NCBI RefSeq assembly: GCF_000499845.2
Contig: NC_023754.2
Span: 17,403,359-17,467,358, forward strand
Reading direction: 5' to 3'
DNA length: 64,000 nucleotides
Origin: Phaseolus vulgaris
Lineage: Eukaryota > Streptophyta > Magnoliopsida > Fabales > Fabaceae
The translations under genes were made by a program, and so were the position numbers. The notes below the pieces were generated by a model. That model saw only the letters and a program-made list of their open reading frames with translations. It ran no database searches and was not told the origin of the DNA. This document shows, piece after piece, positions 26,301 through 39,990 of the stretch (within the stretch, counting starts at the first letter, position 1; each line of letters starts with the position of its first letter).

Positions 26301-29300
26301 TGATGTGGGAAACGACAGCTGTTTTATCCTCCTGCAGGACAAAATCATTGAATAAAAGGGCAGATTGGGTTAGGATTATTGACAACAACCAAGCCTATTT
26401 CAAAAAGATGAGATTAAAAGTTTACCATTGTTACAGAAGTTGAAGAACTGAGTACTACATGGAATACATAATTGGGTATTTAGACAGTTAAAAAACTACC
26501 TAATAGAAGATAGAAAACCTTGACTAGTGCCTACCATTACACTTTTGGAGCCAACCCAAGCATAAAATAGCGTCTCATCTCTTCCATTTCCTGGAAATGT
26601 ATATTGTACAATATAGCAATCTCCACTGTAAAGCTTTGTAAGTTCAGTAACTGAAAGAAGGGACAATTCATCACCATCCACCCGCCAAACCTGAAATTGC
26701 ATTATTCAGTAAAGACAACACAGGAAAAAGAATATGATCACTGGGACCCGAGACACATAAGTTTTTTTGAGCAAGAAGATACTTTTATTGTGCCACTGCA
26801 ATCTATAGATGGTTCATTGTCTTCTTCAGGAAGTTCTTTCACCTCATAACCCTGGTGCTTGAGTATGGCTGGGGCAGAAAAAACAAACGTAAAGAAAAGA
26901 ATAATAAACACACTAAGTGTAAACTTCTTAAACACGAGTAATGTGTATAAGATACTAAACCTGCCACTTTTTCTTTGCCTTCCTCATAAAGCCTAAGCTC
27001 CACTGTTCTGGGCCAATTAGTAAAGTACGACCGAAAGATGGTACTTTCCAGTCCTTCTGACAAAAATGTCAAATGAGTCTTGATTGATCTGCCTTCGTTT
27101 CTGACAAAATCCTAGTAAAATGGACACAATGGTGAGCATAGGCAATGCCCTCAATGCAATGCTTATGGACAAGCACAATTGACAACATTAACTAATGTAA
27201 CTCAACTGTCATACCATTACAGCTACCGAGAATTTGGTGGGATTTATCATTAAAATTTATAAATAATTTTGGTTCCAAGGCAAATACAATAAAAGTAACT
27301 TTGAATGAAGAAAACTATCCAAGAATATATATTTCTTTAGTAAGATAAGTTTCAGAACAAAGGTGAACATCAAGCGAGTGCCAGGGATGAACTGCAGTCA
27401 ACAAGGGAGTGGAGGGATTGAGTTTATAAGTGAAAGTTTGACATCAATAAATCAAGCCTACCTCTTTTGGGACTATAAGATGATGGTACCACATACAGAC
27501 CGGAAAGTTTGGATATTTACACTTTCCGAAACAAAAGTAAACTCAAAGAAGAGAGTCTTACTTCTATAGCTCTGATTGCTGTTCTTCTTTCAGTCAATAA
27601 AGTCTGCCTTCCCATCCATACAAAAATCTCACTATCACAGTCCAACATATAACACTTGTCTGTCTCAAGCATTTCTTTGCTCAATGCATTGGTTCCAGTC
27701 TCACAAAGTTTTCCCTGTAAATTTATCCTGTTGAGATGTGAAAAAGCAACCATTCTTTAGCTAAGAGTGACAAATTTCTTTAACTAAACCAACTAATAAA
27801 ATAATTTAGGTAAGTCAATAAACTGTGATGCCCTTAATTGACCATTGATCAATCAATATGAATAGGTTAATTAAACTTGTCATATGTTTTACGTAGAAAT
27901 AATCTTGACAAGGGTTTGGCAACACATGCCTTGATGCATGCACACAAACATTATGCAAATATGTGTATGAACCTCACCAAAATAGCTTTATAGGAGGAGC
28001 CTCAGATTCCTGAATAGGAGGCGATTCTCGAGGAATGGGAGCATAACCACCAAATAGACTCCAAAATTCACCCACATCAGAATCACCAACGAATTTTCCA
28101 TCCTCTACAACAAATAGTAAAATTATGATTTGCATCATCTTCCCCTCAGAAAACAGGAATAAGCATTAAAAAAGTTGTGTATTCAAACCTATTGTTGCCA
28201 CTTCGCATTTTCCACCATGCTTATTCTCCTTGATATACTGAACAACCTCCAAAGCTTTAGCTCTTTCTTGAATGGTAGAGTTGCACCCACTGAAGAGGAA
28301 GATTTTTAAGGCCGTGTCAAGGATGAATACATCTTCATGATTCAACGTTGTCCTCAAAAAAGGCACCTAATGAATATATAAGGGCGTTAGAGACAGGCTC
28401 TACTAATATAATAAATCAAACAATAGAAAGTCTGAAGCAAAGAAAAGAAAATGGTACTGAGAGCTATGCAGTCTGAAAGTAACATGTATAACCTCGGCAG
28501 GGATCATCATTGATATTATCTCATTTAAAGTTATTAATCATTGTTTGATCCCCTCAAAGAAATCACGGTCAACAAAAAAAACTAGAAATCATACAGTAAT
28601 ATGTGGAGACTCAATAAGTTCCTTGTCTATAACTAAATTTTCAGCGAGAGGAAAATAGGCAGAGGAGGTGATTCACATTATCAGACAACAGAAGCAGTTA
28701 ATTATCAAACTTCAGAAACAACTCACTTCCTTCACATGAACAACATAATCTCCCTTGCAAGTATACAGGTGGACTTGATATTCACCATTCAAGCTCCCCT
28801 GCTTTGAAGTAAATACTCCTTCGATGGGTATAAGACAAGGCCTGAAGTATGATAGAAACTTCTGTGATTCTTGGCCTTGAATTTCCCTGTATTGAACGCT
28901 GCACGATCCTAAGGCTGCATCCAGCTCAAGTGCCTTTTCAGATGCCAAGCTTGAATCTACCTGTCAAAACTTAATTGACTGTGAAACAATGCTGATCATG
29001 CTGTTTAGCCACAGTTAGCAATCCAACATTCATACTTATTTGAAAACTACGTTCACTGTTTAATGTATTAAAATCAGATGTTGTGAATAGATACTTGTTA
29101 CAATGTCTCCATTACCTTCCTTGATATATTTAACCAGATTTAAATCACTAAGCAAATTTTAGATAAACAAATACAAACCCCTAAACTTGATTTTGTTGTT
29201 GGATAAACAGAAATTACACCTCAAGAAAGTTTTATTGAGGAAATTTTGGTACTAAAAATTAGTCAGTAAAGTTTCACATTCCCTAAATGCGATAAAATCA

Positions 29301-30496
29301 TAAAATACATTTCTTTACAGTTCCACTCTCTTGTCAGATTACAGAACAATTGATTACAGTAAATATGATGAGAAACATGACAATAATTGTTATAGGAAAA
29401 TGGAGTACCACACCATCATGTGAATAAAAAGAACAAACAACTATTTGAGGAAAAAAGACTAAGGGTATATACAGCCTCAAAATATTTACCTGCTGAAAAA
29501 TAACTGTAACACATTTTTATCACCACAAGCAATACAATTAAAAAAGAAAGAATATAAACCTTCTTTGCTTCACTTCCCAGCCAATAATGTATGTCATAAT
29601 GAGGAGGGCCAATTTTCGGAAAGACGGCCTGTTTCCACAAACACATAAAAAGGTCTGCATCAAATTTATGTGGAGAATTTAGATGAAAAATATGCTGATA
29701 CTGACAGGGAATTGTTAAAATATCATTATGCCGAAGGTGGTCCAAAATTAATGGGTTCAATTTCAAAAGGGTATAGCGAAACTATAGAAGACATGATGAA
29801 GACAATCTTTGAAATGTTAGATTTTTGAATGAGATGTATTCATGCGTTTAAATGGATCAATGGGAAATAAAGTGAGCAATATCTTACATTCAAGACTAAG
29901 TATGCACTTCCGGTATAGAATTTTCCATGGCTTGACTTTGACACTGAAACCAACCGCTGGTTCTCGATACACCAAATTTCTAAGCCTCTAAGAACATTAA
30001 GCTAAGTATAAAACAGAAACTTTAACAAAGAAATGTGATACATTTAGAAACAAAATTTACAGCTGAAACACAAATCTGGAATAACTAGAATAAAAGTCAA
30101 GAGACAAGCATCCAGGTCAAGAATTTTATATGCTTCCCAACTCTTTTTAGAATGTAGCATGATTACAATGCAAGAATCGATTCTCCTATCTTTTTATTTT
30201 CATTTTTTCTCCATAATCAATGAGACATTCACCAGTGGCTGAGGAAGCCCTTTGCAATTGACATGGGCTAATGCTAGTAAAAACCAACTATTTGTTTTGG
30301 CGCCTTTGTCATCAGAAATTAATACCGATTCTATTTGCTCGGGCATGAAAAAAAACTGAACACAACAAAATAACTACTACCTGTTCAACAGACTAACACA
30401 AATCATAAAACAATTGAAAAGAAAATGGTTGTAAGGATACGGGTTTGCTCCTGCCGTTTGAAATGCAGAATCCATATCTTTAGTGACAATTGGCAT
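20309..30496 (-). CDS. VLN1: Villin-1, actin filament-bundling protein
   Basis: Cytoskeletal protein of the villin/gelsolin family that binds and bundles actin filaments. 22 coding exons (minus): 30496-30441, 29987-29888, 29628-29560, 28960-28727, 28366-28189, 28104-27978, 27727-27562, 27111-26961, 26868-26783, 26690-26535, 26331-26263, 26037-25969, 25879-25742, 25328-25200, 25032-24885, 24750-24737, 24406-24266, 23778-23653, 22975-22913, 22834-22639, 20780-20602 and 20422-20309; total about 902 residues, as expected for VLN1. Six gelsolin-like repeats fill residues about 15-720 (for example [60 protein letters not shown]). A Ser/Pro-rich linker follows (about 740-835), then a villin headpiece ending [17 protein letters not shown] with its actin-binding basic residues. 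[19 protein letters not shown] and the overall length fit VLN1 better than the longer VLN2-5. One exon is a micro-exon. 5' leader introns are likely, with a candidate acceptor just above 30496 and a possible leader exon near 31384-31413. Confidence 0.93.
21739..22167. mobile_element. CACTA-type MITE in a villin intron
   Basis: Begins CACTACAAGAAAATCATT and ends with the matching inverted terminus AATGATTTTCTATAGTG. The interior is itself largely self-complementary, with repeated TTTAGAGACTAA / TTAGTCTCTAAA-like motifs, so a single strand could fold into a long hairpin. It lies in the 1.86-kb intron between the last Ser-rich linker exons of villin-1. The flanking triplets (cat/cgt) match at two of three bases. 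No coding capacity. Confidence 0.75.
24737..24750 (-). other. VLN1: Villin-1 micro-exon (14 or 11 nt)
   Basis: The exon before ends in phase 1 (AAG G) and the exon after starts in phase 0 (GTG AAA GAG). The only stretch between them that restores the frame and gives the family-like residues G-D-F-K is GAGGAGACTTCAAG, flanked by CAACCCAG and GTATAT. A second acceptor three bases later (GAG) would give an 11-nt exon and drop one glycine. Inferred from frame and family fit, not from transcripts. Confidence 0.7.
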
Positions 30497-32300
30497 TGAG
30501 TCTATGGCTCTAATACTCCAGCCAACTAACCCAACACTAGATTATTCTGCAATCCAGGATTTAAACTATGTTAGTCCTCAGATCCTGAGATATATATGTT
30601 ATGTTACCAATAGCATTGCTCTTTTCAGAGCATATATTAATACTTATCTAGTAAGGTTTAAGGTGGCAAAACATTAATGACTTGCTATTATAACAGTATA
30701 TAATCAAGAAGCAGTGCTATAATAAATAAATCAAGGTAAGCAAAGACATGCTACCATTGTGCAATTAATCTAAAACAGCTAAGATTTAGAATAATAATCA
30801 AATACATTGTACCCATAATTTGAAGAAGTTATGCAAGGATGTCAGTCACATGAGTATTAATTACTCAACCATAATGCTGAAAAATTAATTTAAGAATTTA
30901 ATTCTATCAAATAAACAAACCAATGAATGACAGCTGTTATCACTAAATCTATAGTCTTTTTTATGTAATTACAGCCAAAAATAAATCACACAAAGTTCTA
31001 ATTATTTTGGCTATGAAACATTCAAAAGGAAAATGTGCATCAGACTTTAAAAGCATTCATATTTTGTCTATTTGGTTTAACCTTTGTCTTTTTTCTGCTC
31101 AAGTAATAATGATGAAAGTAAATAAATAAAACTTCCACCAAGACATCAAGAATTTAAACAGAAAAAAAAAATCAATCAGGTAATCAACTTGATAATTTTT
31201 TAACTGAATTGCACTGCAGGAAAGCTGACACTAGCAAGAAATCTAAACTAATAACTAAAAAACGCACCAAATTTCAGAAAATATTTTATGAAACTAACCC
31301 AACACATAACTCCCAAAATCAACACAACACTCAGGCTGCACCGAAATGAATCTATAGCAGTCAATACCCAGAACAGAGCTTACGCCCAGAGTCCTCGTCT
31401 CATATTTAAGCCTCTGTAACAAATACACCAAGCATCAATCAACCAACCACAAAGGCCAATCATTCCTTGGGGAAAACAAAGTCAAAAGGCAATAACAATG
31501 CAAGAAAAAGGGGGAGAAAAAAGATGATCTACGCCAAACAAGCACAAAGCATGAACAAATTCAAAGTGCAAACAAGAACCAACCATAAAGATCATTCATT
31601 TCTTGGGCAAAACAAAGTCAAAAGACAATAACAATGCTAAAAGGGATAGAAAAAAGATGATCCACTGCAAACAAACAGAAAGCAAGAACAATTCAAGACT
31701 CATTTGACCAACAGGGTAGATCATAGTCCACACACACCTCGATTCAACAGCAGATTCAGAAGCTAACAGGTGATGGTGATGGTGATGGTTGAACAGACAG
31801 GGAAAGAACAAAACTTGGATATTCCCATTTGGAAAGCCAAGGCTGCAGACAAACAAAATGAAGCATTTATATTGGAGGGTAAAATGACATTGGAATGATG
31901 AAAACAGCGTTTGGTGAAGAAAGAGACTGGAGATAAAGCAAAAACAAAACAAAAAAATGAAAAGCATGGTTATCTTTACCGTCCAGCTTGTATGTGGGGC
32001 CCACGAGGGTGGCTTTCTAGTTGTGCACTTTGCAGTGTGGTTGATGGAAAGAGAGTGATGATGATGAAATGTGATAAGGGGTGGTGTCTGTTTTACGCCT
32101 TGTGCTGTTACCATAGACAGTAAAAAACATGCCAATAGAAACCAAAGTCATAGACAGAGAAAGATTTCCAAACTCAAATGTGACTTTCAACACTCTCTTT
32201 AATGTTCTGACAGACCAATCTGACATAGATGGTATGTTTGTGTCTCTCTCTCTCTGTAGATGTGTGTATATATTATATATATGTATATCATCCAATGTCT
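30497..32300. other. Villin-1 5' leader and promoter region
   Basis: No second gene is supported. A 30-bp segment at 31413-31384 on the minus strand is bounded by TTACAG and GTAAGC and may be a leader exon. ORFs here (for example 31596-32135) are rich in F, H and L with no domain and look like chance. Confidence 0.4.
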
Positions 32301-34257
32301 CTGTCTCTTTGTTTGTGTAACAGCATCTTTTTTTCTTCTTCTTATGATAATAAATAAAATATAATTTTTATTGTCTTATTTATATTTTAGATTTTGTTGT
32401 AACCTTTTTATAGTGGTTCTGTTAAAACCAAATAAGTCATTTCACCAGTTTTTGACATAAACAGTGATAGTTTTAATTGATATGATTTCTCATGTGACTT
32501 CAAATTAGTAGAAGGATTAAATTGCTCTAATAGATGGTTTTCAAATATTAAAATAAAAAATATTAAACTTTAAATGATTAAAATGAAACTCAAAAAATAA
32601 AAAAGGATATCAAAATGATTTTGATTAATAAAAATAGAAGAGATACTTTTTTAGTTTGAGTCAAACTTGAAGAGGTACATGGATGTATTCGAAGTGTTGA
32701 CTTTTTTATTAATGCATTTATTCTTTAAAATTTAAAAGTTTGGTAGATTTATTATTTTTCTACTTTAAACAAGGGTGATTAATTTTTCATATTTTTAAAG
32801 TGTGACTATTAAATTTGTGGATATGAAAGAATGAAGACTTTAATTAGTTTAATTGAAAATATACAAATTGATAATAACCTTCTAAAAAAAAGTAAAGATT
32901 TTGATAGAATTATTATATTTGAACGATAAATAAATGAACTTGAGCATACAACACACTGGTAATAAAAGAGAAGGAGTCAATGTTTATTAATAACAGTATT
33001 AAAATTCTTAAATAAATTTTATTTTTTAAGTATTTTAATTGTCATTAAATAATAAAAATAATAGTTATGTTAATCGAAAAATAATTTTTATAAACGTTAA
33101 AAAAAAGTATTACAAACTTTAATAAAAAGTTTGACTGATATTCACTAAAATAATTCACTAACCTTAAAAAAAATCTAACAAAAATCGATTGAGAAATAAC
33201 TTACAACAGTAAATAAATTATTCCAACAACATAAAATAAAATTATCAATATGAATTAAAATATATTTACTTACATTTATAAAAAAAATATTGTCATATTA
33301 ACGTTAATACAAAATTCTTATTATAACTATTTAAAAAATAATTTTGACAATATTGATCAAAGAAAATAACTTTAACCACGTCCTGATTTCACATGGTATT
33401 GCATATTTTTATATCGTATTTAAAATATTTGCTTCTTAATGTAAAGAAATGAGTTGAAATTATCATATATCAACATTAATGTTGTAAAATCAAAAGTTAT
33501 AAATAAATAAATAAACAAATTTCATTTGGGAAACCTAAATTCTAAAAAATTGTAATTACAATACTACCAAAAGTTAGGTGTTTTTGGAAGAGTGCATTTT
33601 CCCAACATGACCAAGTAAAGTTTAAATCTTTTATATATTTACCAGAAAAATATTTGTGGAGAATTACAAAAGTAAATTATTCATCACAATTACTCATTAA
33701 TTGCAGTTTTTTAAACAGTAGAATTTTAAAAAAATTATTAAACTATATGAAAGGGTAAAAAAAAGTAAAGAAATTTGGATAAAAAATAATTACAAAAATT
33801 TATCTTCTTATTAATTGTTATAGATTATTACCTAGTTAGTATTTTTTTTTTTTATGTGGGAGGTCTGACACATGAATGTGGATACATCTTTTCACAAAAT
33901 AAAAGCAAGTAATAATAGTGACCGAAAAATAAGATGAAAGTAATAATTACATGGAATTGTGAGAGCAATTGTCTAGAACCAAATCAATTAAGATATAGGA
34001 TTCTAAATCAATTAAAAAAAGTTAACACTTGAAAGATACCAAAAGTTTGAAGCTCTAACCCCACCATATATAGGGCTTAGCATTTCACTTCACCTAGTCA
34101 TGGCCTCCCATTTCTTTCCACATTTTTTTTTTTGTGTGTGTGCATGGTCTTTGCCCCACCCTTTCAACATTTTTATTCATTTTATAAGATGTTTTTTTAT
34201 AATAATAAATAAATAAAATAACATAAATATTTTACAGATATTCCAACTCTTATATAA
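32301..34257. other. AT-rich intergenic sequence, nothing recognised
   Basis: Long poly-A/T runs and short scrambled AT motifs. I see no gene, no clear repeat ends and no RNA gene in this stretch. Confidence 0.5.
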
Positions 34258-34491
34258 CACTACAAATCATTAAATAGAAACTAATATTAAGAGACTAAAA
34301 TAATTAGTTGCAACAGTAACTAAGTCGAAGACCATTTTATAACTAATTTAGAAACTATTTAACAATAATAAAAAATAATTTATAAACCAAAAATTTATAT
34401 AGTTCCTAAAATAGTCTCTAATTTAATCATTATAATAATTAATTATTTTTGTTTCTAGAATTAATTTTTATTTCATGATTTTATTGTAGTG
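34258..34491. mobile_element. CACTA-type MITE
   Basis: Starts CACTACAAATCATTAAATAG and ends in an inverted copy, TTTCATGATTTTATTGTAGTG, around a self-complementary interior with the same motifs as the elements at 21739, 59219, 60744 and 62166. Flanking triplets taa/caa match at two of three bases. Non-coding. Confidence 0.7.
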
Positions 34492-37400
34492 CAATATTTT
34501 CTCTTAACACATTATTAATATGTGTCAAAGAAAAAAAAAAGGAAAAAATAAAAAAATTCTCAAGGATCTTAGCATCATTATATGCAACTTACACATAATG
34601 GAGTAGCTTCTTCTTTCTCAAACTTCACTTTTAGATGAGTAAAATTTGTTCTCTTTTAACCTACCATGTTTGAGAGCAAGAAAGAACATGGAGAGAGATA
34701 TTAAAGCAAGTATTTCCTTGGTTGGTAAAAAGTATTCCTTGATTTTAAATGGGGCAGTTTGAGAGTTTGGCTTCTGTTTTAATTTAAGCAATAACACAAA
34801 AACGGTTGGTAGGAAAAATGAATGTATAGACTAGTAAGGATGTTACATAATTATCACATGATAATAATGATTTCCTACCCAATTGAATAAATCTTTAGCA
34901 CAAAAAAAGTTGTACTTTTTGACACCTATCCTAACCCTAAACACATATCTACAATTTTTCAAAAGCGTTTAAAATATGTTGAAATCAACCAATTACTTAA
35001 GTGTTTAGTACAAGATACTTAGATTATTTGTTATTTTATAGAAATCAAGTATTACATTTGAAAATAATATGTATAAAGTATTACCTTTGAAAATAATATG
35101 TAATTTGTTAATCTTTGTCAAGTTATATGCAATTCTTCTGAGTCCTAAATTTAAAATGGTGTTGATAGTTTGTTAATTCTATTAGTGTAGAGTCTAAAAA
35201 CGTACATGAGTGGCTTTGATATATTTTTATGAAAATAAGATTAAATGGGTTTGTATGATAAAATTTACTTATATTATAATTTGAGCATGAAATTTTAACA
35301 CTCATCCAATACATAAACATAGGGTATCAAACTCATATTTTTGTCTTTAATACTAATTATTAGGTTGAATTCTTACTATTAGATCAAAAGTTATGATTAA
35401 TTAGCATTGTATAATTTGTTATTATTAAAAGTACTCAACTGTGACTTGTTTCACACGAGTTCTATCATGAAACAATTGATGTCACTTACAATATATTTAC
35501 ATCTTCTGAAAGAGTTGTATGAAGCATAAAACCAAAACACTTATTAAAATACATAAATAATAATAATTATATTGAAAAAATAAAATAACACTTATTTTAA
35601 TATTTAGTTTCTTCCTATAGGATAATTATGAAACCAAAACAATAAAAAAAAAAAATTCTATCATTCTTAGATTTAATATCAGGAAATATCAATTAAACTA
35701 CTATCATTTAAGAAATATTACTTTTATATATATATAGATATATATATTAAATATTTTAAACCTCTTTTTACATAAAAAAATATTTTATGTAAATAAATAA
35801 AGTTAAAATTAGTTTTAACTCATAAAATTTCGTATCAATAATAATTCTTTCCTAGTTTATTATTTAAAATTAGTTTTAACTCATAAAATTTCGTATCAAT
35901 AATAATTCTTTCCTAATTTCTTTGTCATGTAAAAAAAATTAACATCGTTTATAGATAAAAAAAAATCAATAATTTCATATTACAAGTAATTACGTGATTA
36001 AAATTTTTACAAAACAAAAATTAATTTAAGACTATAATTAAAAAAAATATACTTAACCCTTAAATAAATTCTATCTTCCAAAATCAAATTTCATAATATA
36101 CATCTCAGCAAATATATATTTTTTAATATGTTTTTCAACCCCTTTTCACTTCCATTTAATTGTTATAATCATCTAATTCTAATTTCAACTTCCTTACCAC
36201 ACTTTTTAACAACTAACATAATACAAACTTTAGAAAAGCATTTATTAAAATACTATACCAGGAAATGTTGTTTCAAAGTGTTATAAGAATTCATTAAAGT
36301 GTACCAATTTTTTAACTATAGTAAATCTGATTCAAACTAATTTTTACAGATCAAATCACACGTATATTCCAATAAGTTACTTCCTCTTCAATTTCTATTC
36401 TTCAACAAATATCATTCCCTTTTTGCCAGTGCTAAAAGGACAACACATGGAGACTAAAAATGGAGAAGAAAACAAGGAAGGCTGGAAATTTGTCCAAAAA
36501 ATGAAAAAAAAAATAGCTTACATTCTTAAATTAAATTGAAATTAATTTATGCATAATCTAATTTATAGAAGTTATTGTATAATTTCATCAATTTTTTAAA
36601 CTTGTACATTAATTAATTTTAAATAGTTCGTTTTATTTCATTATTCTTTTCATATATTTTTATTCTTTAAATATGTATAGACAAGTTGGTCCACACAATA
36701 AATACTTTGCTACAAATACATGTTTAATGTAATTCATCCATCTCTCCGTGATCATGTGTTTATTTTTCAATTTATATAAATATTTTAAATATAAAGAATC
36801 AAATATCAAATAAAGCACGCCGAATAATTTACGGCTAACAAAATTATAGCATTATGTGTTTGGATTGAAGAAGAGAGAGGTGAAAGTGGATTTGTAACTA
36901 TTGGAAAGGATGTGTCAGAACGTGTGAGATTGCTTAAATTGAGGGATGATATAGTAGATCTATGGTGATTTATTGAAATTTGTGAGTTATGCAATAGTTG
37001 GGAGAAAATTTAAAAATTATTTTAAATGTATAACATGTAATTTTATAAATTTATCCTTATTATTAAAAAATATTTTAATAATTAATTATGATTTTTTTTT
37101 TAGGTTTGAGTTAATTAAATTTTTCTAATATATAATACCCAAAGATTACTTATATTTTTTAATAAAAAATTAAAAATATAATAGAAAATAATTTTGTATT
37201 AAATTGAAATAAATATATTAAAATTTATGAAAATAATATTTATTATTATATACATTTGTTATTTTATATAACTATATATGTTTTGTTGATATTATAATTT
37301 TTTTTTTCATTACTTATAATTATATGTTGTTACTAACATAATAATTAAATATTTTTAAAAAAATTATGTAATATTTATTTTTGTATATTGTAATAAAAAC

Positions 37401-37768
37401 ATGCACAAATATATTTAAGTAAAATGCAATGTGAAGAATGAAAAAAAAAATGCTCTCATCCTCTTTTCCACCCGCTCCCCCACCCTCAAAACCACTAAAA
37501 ACAAACATAAAAAACATTCATGCATCCCTCCCTCCTCACTGCACATACCTATAAATAAACACAATGTAAGAGTATTGTTTAACTTATCTGAGTCAACTAT
37601 ATTATTTTTATATTATTTAAATCATGCACTAGTGTATAAAATATATTTCAATCGATTATTGAGGAGTTTTTATATTTATTTGATCATCAATATATATACG
37701 TGTAATGTAGATAGGGAACATATATTTTTATCAGTTGCACAATTAATGTAAAATATATAAATATTACA
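34492..37768. other. AT-rich intergenic sequence without a recognised gene
   Basis: Apart from the 61-bp duplication noted separately and a short (TA)n tract near 35724-35748, I see no coding exon, tRNA or structured repeat. The ORFs are short and low in complexity. Confidence 0.5.
35805..35916. repeat. Two-copy 61-bp-period tandem duplication
   Basis: The block 35805-35855, carrying AAAATTAGTTTTAACTCATA and TTTCGTATCAATAATAATTC, is repeated almost perfectly at 35866-35916. The offset is 61 bp, with a short AT spacer. It looks like a recent local duplication in otherwise unremarkable AT-rich DNA. Confidence 0.9.
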
Positions 37769-39990
37769 CTGGTGTTAAATATTGTCCAATATAGAAATTG
37801 AATTGAAAGTGCAAAAAAATGCAAATTTATTACATCGGTTATTGAAGTAAATGATGTAATGATCATGTTGTGTGTAGAGAAACCAACCCAAAATATAAAA
37901 AAAAGATGTGGACTTATTACATCGGTTGTCCTCATAAATCGATGTAATATCTCATATGTGCTTTTTTTACCAATAAAGAAACATGTTACAACGGTTGTAA
38001 CCATAACTAATGTAATATGTGCCATTTTACATAATTTATTTATTTTAATCGATGTAAAAAGGATGTCATTACATGGGTTAAAGTATCAACCAATGTAATA
38101 TGTGATATTTTTTAATATTTTGACTATTTTTTCTCAATTTGCAATTGTAAATAATAAACAGGAAAATATTTTTTTTATCTACCCAAACTTTATGAATAAA
38201 AAAACTTGTCCAAATCAAAACATACGAAAATAAAGTCTAACATGACTTAATAAAAATTAAATTAACTAAGTAATGTCTAAGTATCACATGTAATTCTAAA
38301 TTATAAGAAGTTATAATTTCTAATTCGTAAAAATATATTGCCCATTCATTACGAAATTCTACAATTGTGTTTGTGCCTAATAATGTCATGTGTGAAACCT
38401 CCAATTAGCTTTTTCAAAACATTCAAAGTGTTTCAATAACTACTTCCAGGAATCAACAATACTGGCACAAACTATGGTTCACATCTAATGCATAACATAT
38501 GAGATTCAACGAAGTTAATTTATTGAAAAACTAAAAAAACAAGAATTTAATAGTTTCAATGAAAAACTAAATTTCTTAGGTTAAATCCAACTTAAATTAT
38601 GTGATGATGAAGTAAATCTATCGTTTAAGACATTGCATACATTAATGACACTAAAAAAATATCATTAATAATTTACAATACATTATATAAACTATAATAA
38701 CATATTATTTTTGGATAAAAATATATCCTTGCACTATAATTTTAAAATGTAACATGTAAATGTAGTGATATTTACTTATACATTAACAAAAGACATCATG
38801 TAAATCTTCTCTTGAGATTTTGGAATCCATTGTTGAGTGTAAGTCTGACATTCTGTTTTTTTTTTATTCTTAGGCTTTTTGTATAGATTGAGGCTCAAGG
38901 AAACCATAGATTTCAATATTTCCCATGTTAACGGTTAATTTAGTTATATACCTATAGTGTTAATATAGTATTAATGACAACGGTTGATATCATGAAACAT
39001 AAGTTGAATGAATAATATATAGATTTCAAATCTAATCACAACATCTAGAGTTTAATGAATACAATGTTTAACACTTGATTACCCTAAACGATTTCAAAGA
39101 TATCATACATGTTCATGTACAATGGTATATGTTCATTGTTGACACTAAAGATTGTTGCATCCCAAGGATTAACACGAGATGTTTGGAACAAGTCATGTGA
39201 ACCCCTTCGATTAACATTTTTGTGTGGTTGTGGCTTGGACTCATGGCTAAAATAAGACAATTTACATTAGTGAACATACATATTTGAAGCATGCAAAATA
39301 AGAACATACAATGTAAGTTAAATATTCAATAACATCAAAGTGGTGTGACATTCCATCACCTATATTTAGGCTAAAGAGTATATATAAATTTTAACATTGT
39401 AAATCTTAGGGTGATGACGGAAAGAAATAAAAAAAGTGGTAGGGAGGACACCTACATAGTCACGAGAACAAGCTTGTGAGAAAGGTCATGGTCGAGCTTC
39501 ACCTAAAGCTTCTCTCCACTTGGTTTAATGTCTTGAAGCTACAATGACAAGGGTTTCATTTGTGCAAAAACAACAATATATTTGAGAAGAACCTTAAAGT
39601 CGTCGGAGAAATAACAACAAGGACAATGACAACCTCAAACCAACAATAACCACCATGAACTAGTTGAGACGATACCTACTGAGAAATCGTAAGTGAGAAA
39701 AGAAAAATAAAGTGGTGAATAAAAAGAAAGAAGGTGCGGTGATTCTAAAGTTAAGAAATTACATCAGTTAGTCCTAACAATCATTGTAGTACATGTGTCA
39801 AAATAAATTTTTAAAAGTCGTGACAATAATTCCATAAATTAGTTTTCATAACTAGTGTTATTTCTTGTTTACTTCACTCGTTAATACATAACCATTGTAA
39901 AAGGTCTTTTAAATATTACAATTTTGCTACGAGATAAGATTTTGCACAAGATATATTATGTCGTTTTTCATTATTTTCTCATCAGTAGTG
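37769..39990. mobile_element. Possible non-autonomous CACTA-like element with ACATCGGTT palindromes
   Basis: Between about 37825 and 38105 the motif TTACATCGGTT or a variant alternates with its inverse (AATCGATGTAAT, AACCAATGTAAT), spaced some 50 to 70 bp apart. Related motifs recur at about 39761-39795. Arrays like this are typical of sub-terminal regions of plant CACTA elements. The right end ATTTTCTCATCAGTAGTG at 39973-39990 looks like an inverted CACTA terminus. The left end near 37769 (CACTGGTG) is only a weak match. No transposase ORF is visible, so this would be a defective copy. Boundaries are uncertain. Confidence 0.5.

Noticed and set aside
31596..32135. 179-codon minus-strand ORF upstream of villin-1
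   Set aside because: Low-complexity F/H/L/S-rich, no domain, overlaps the probable villin leader or promoter.
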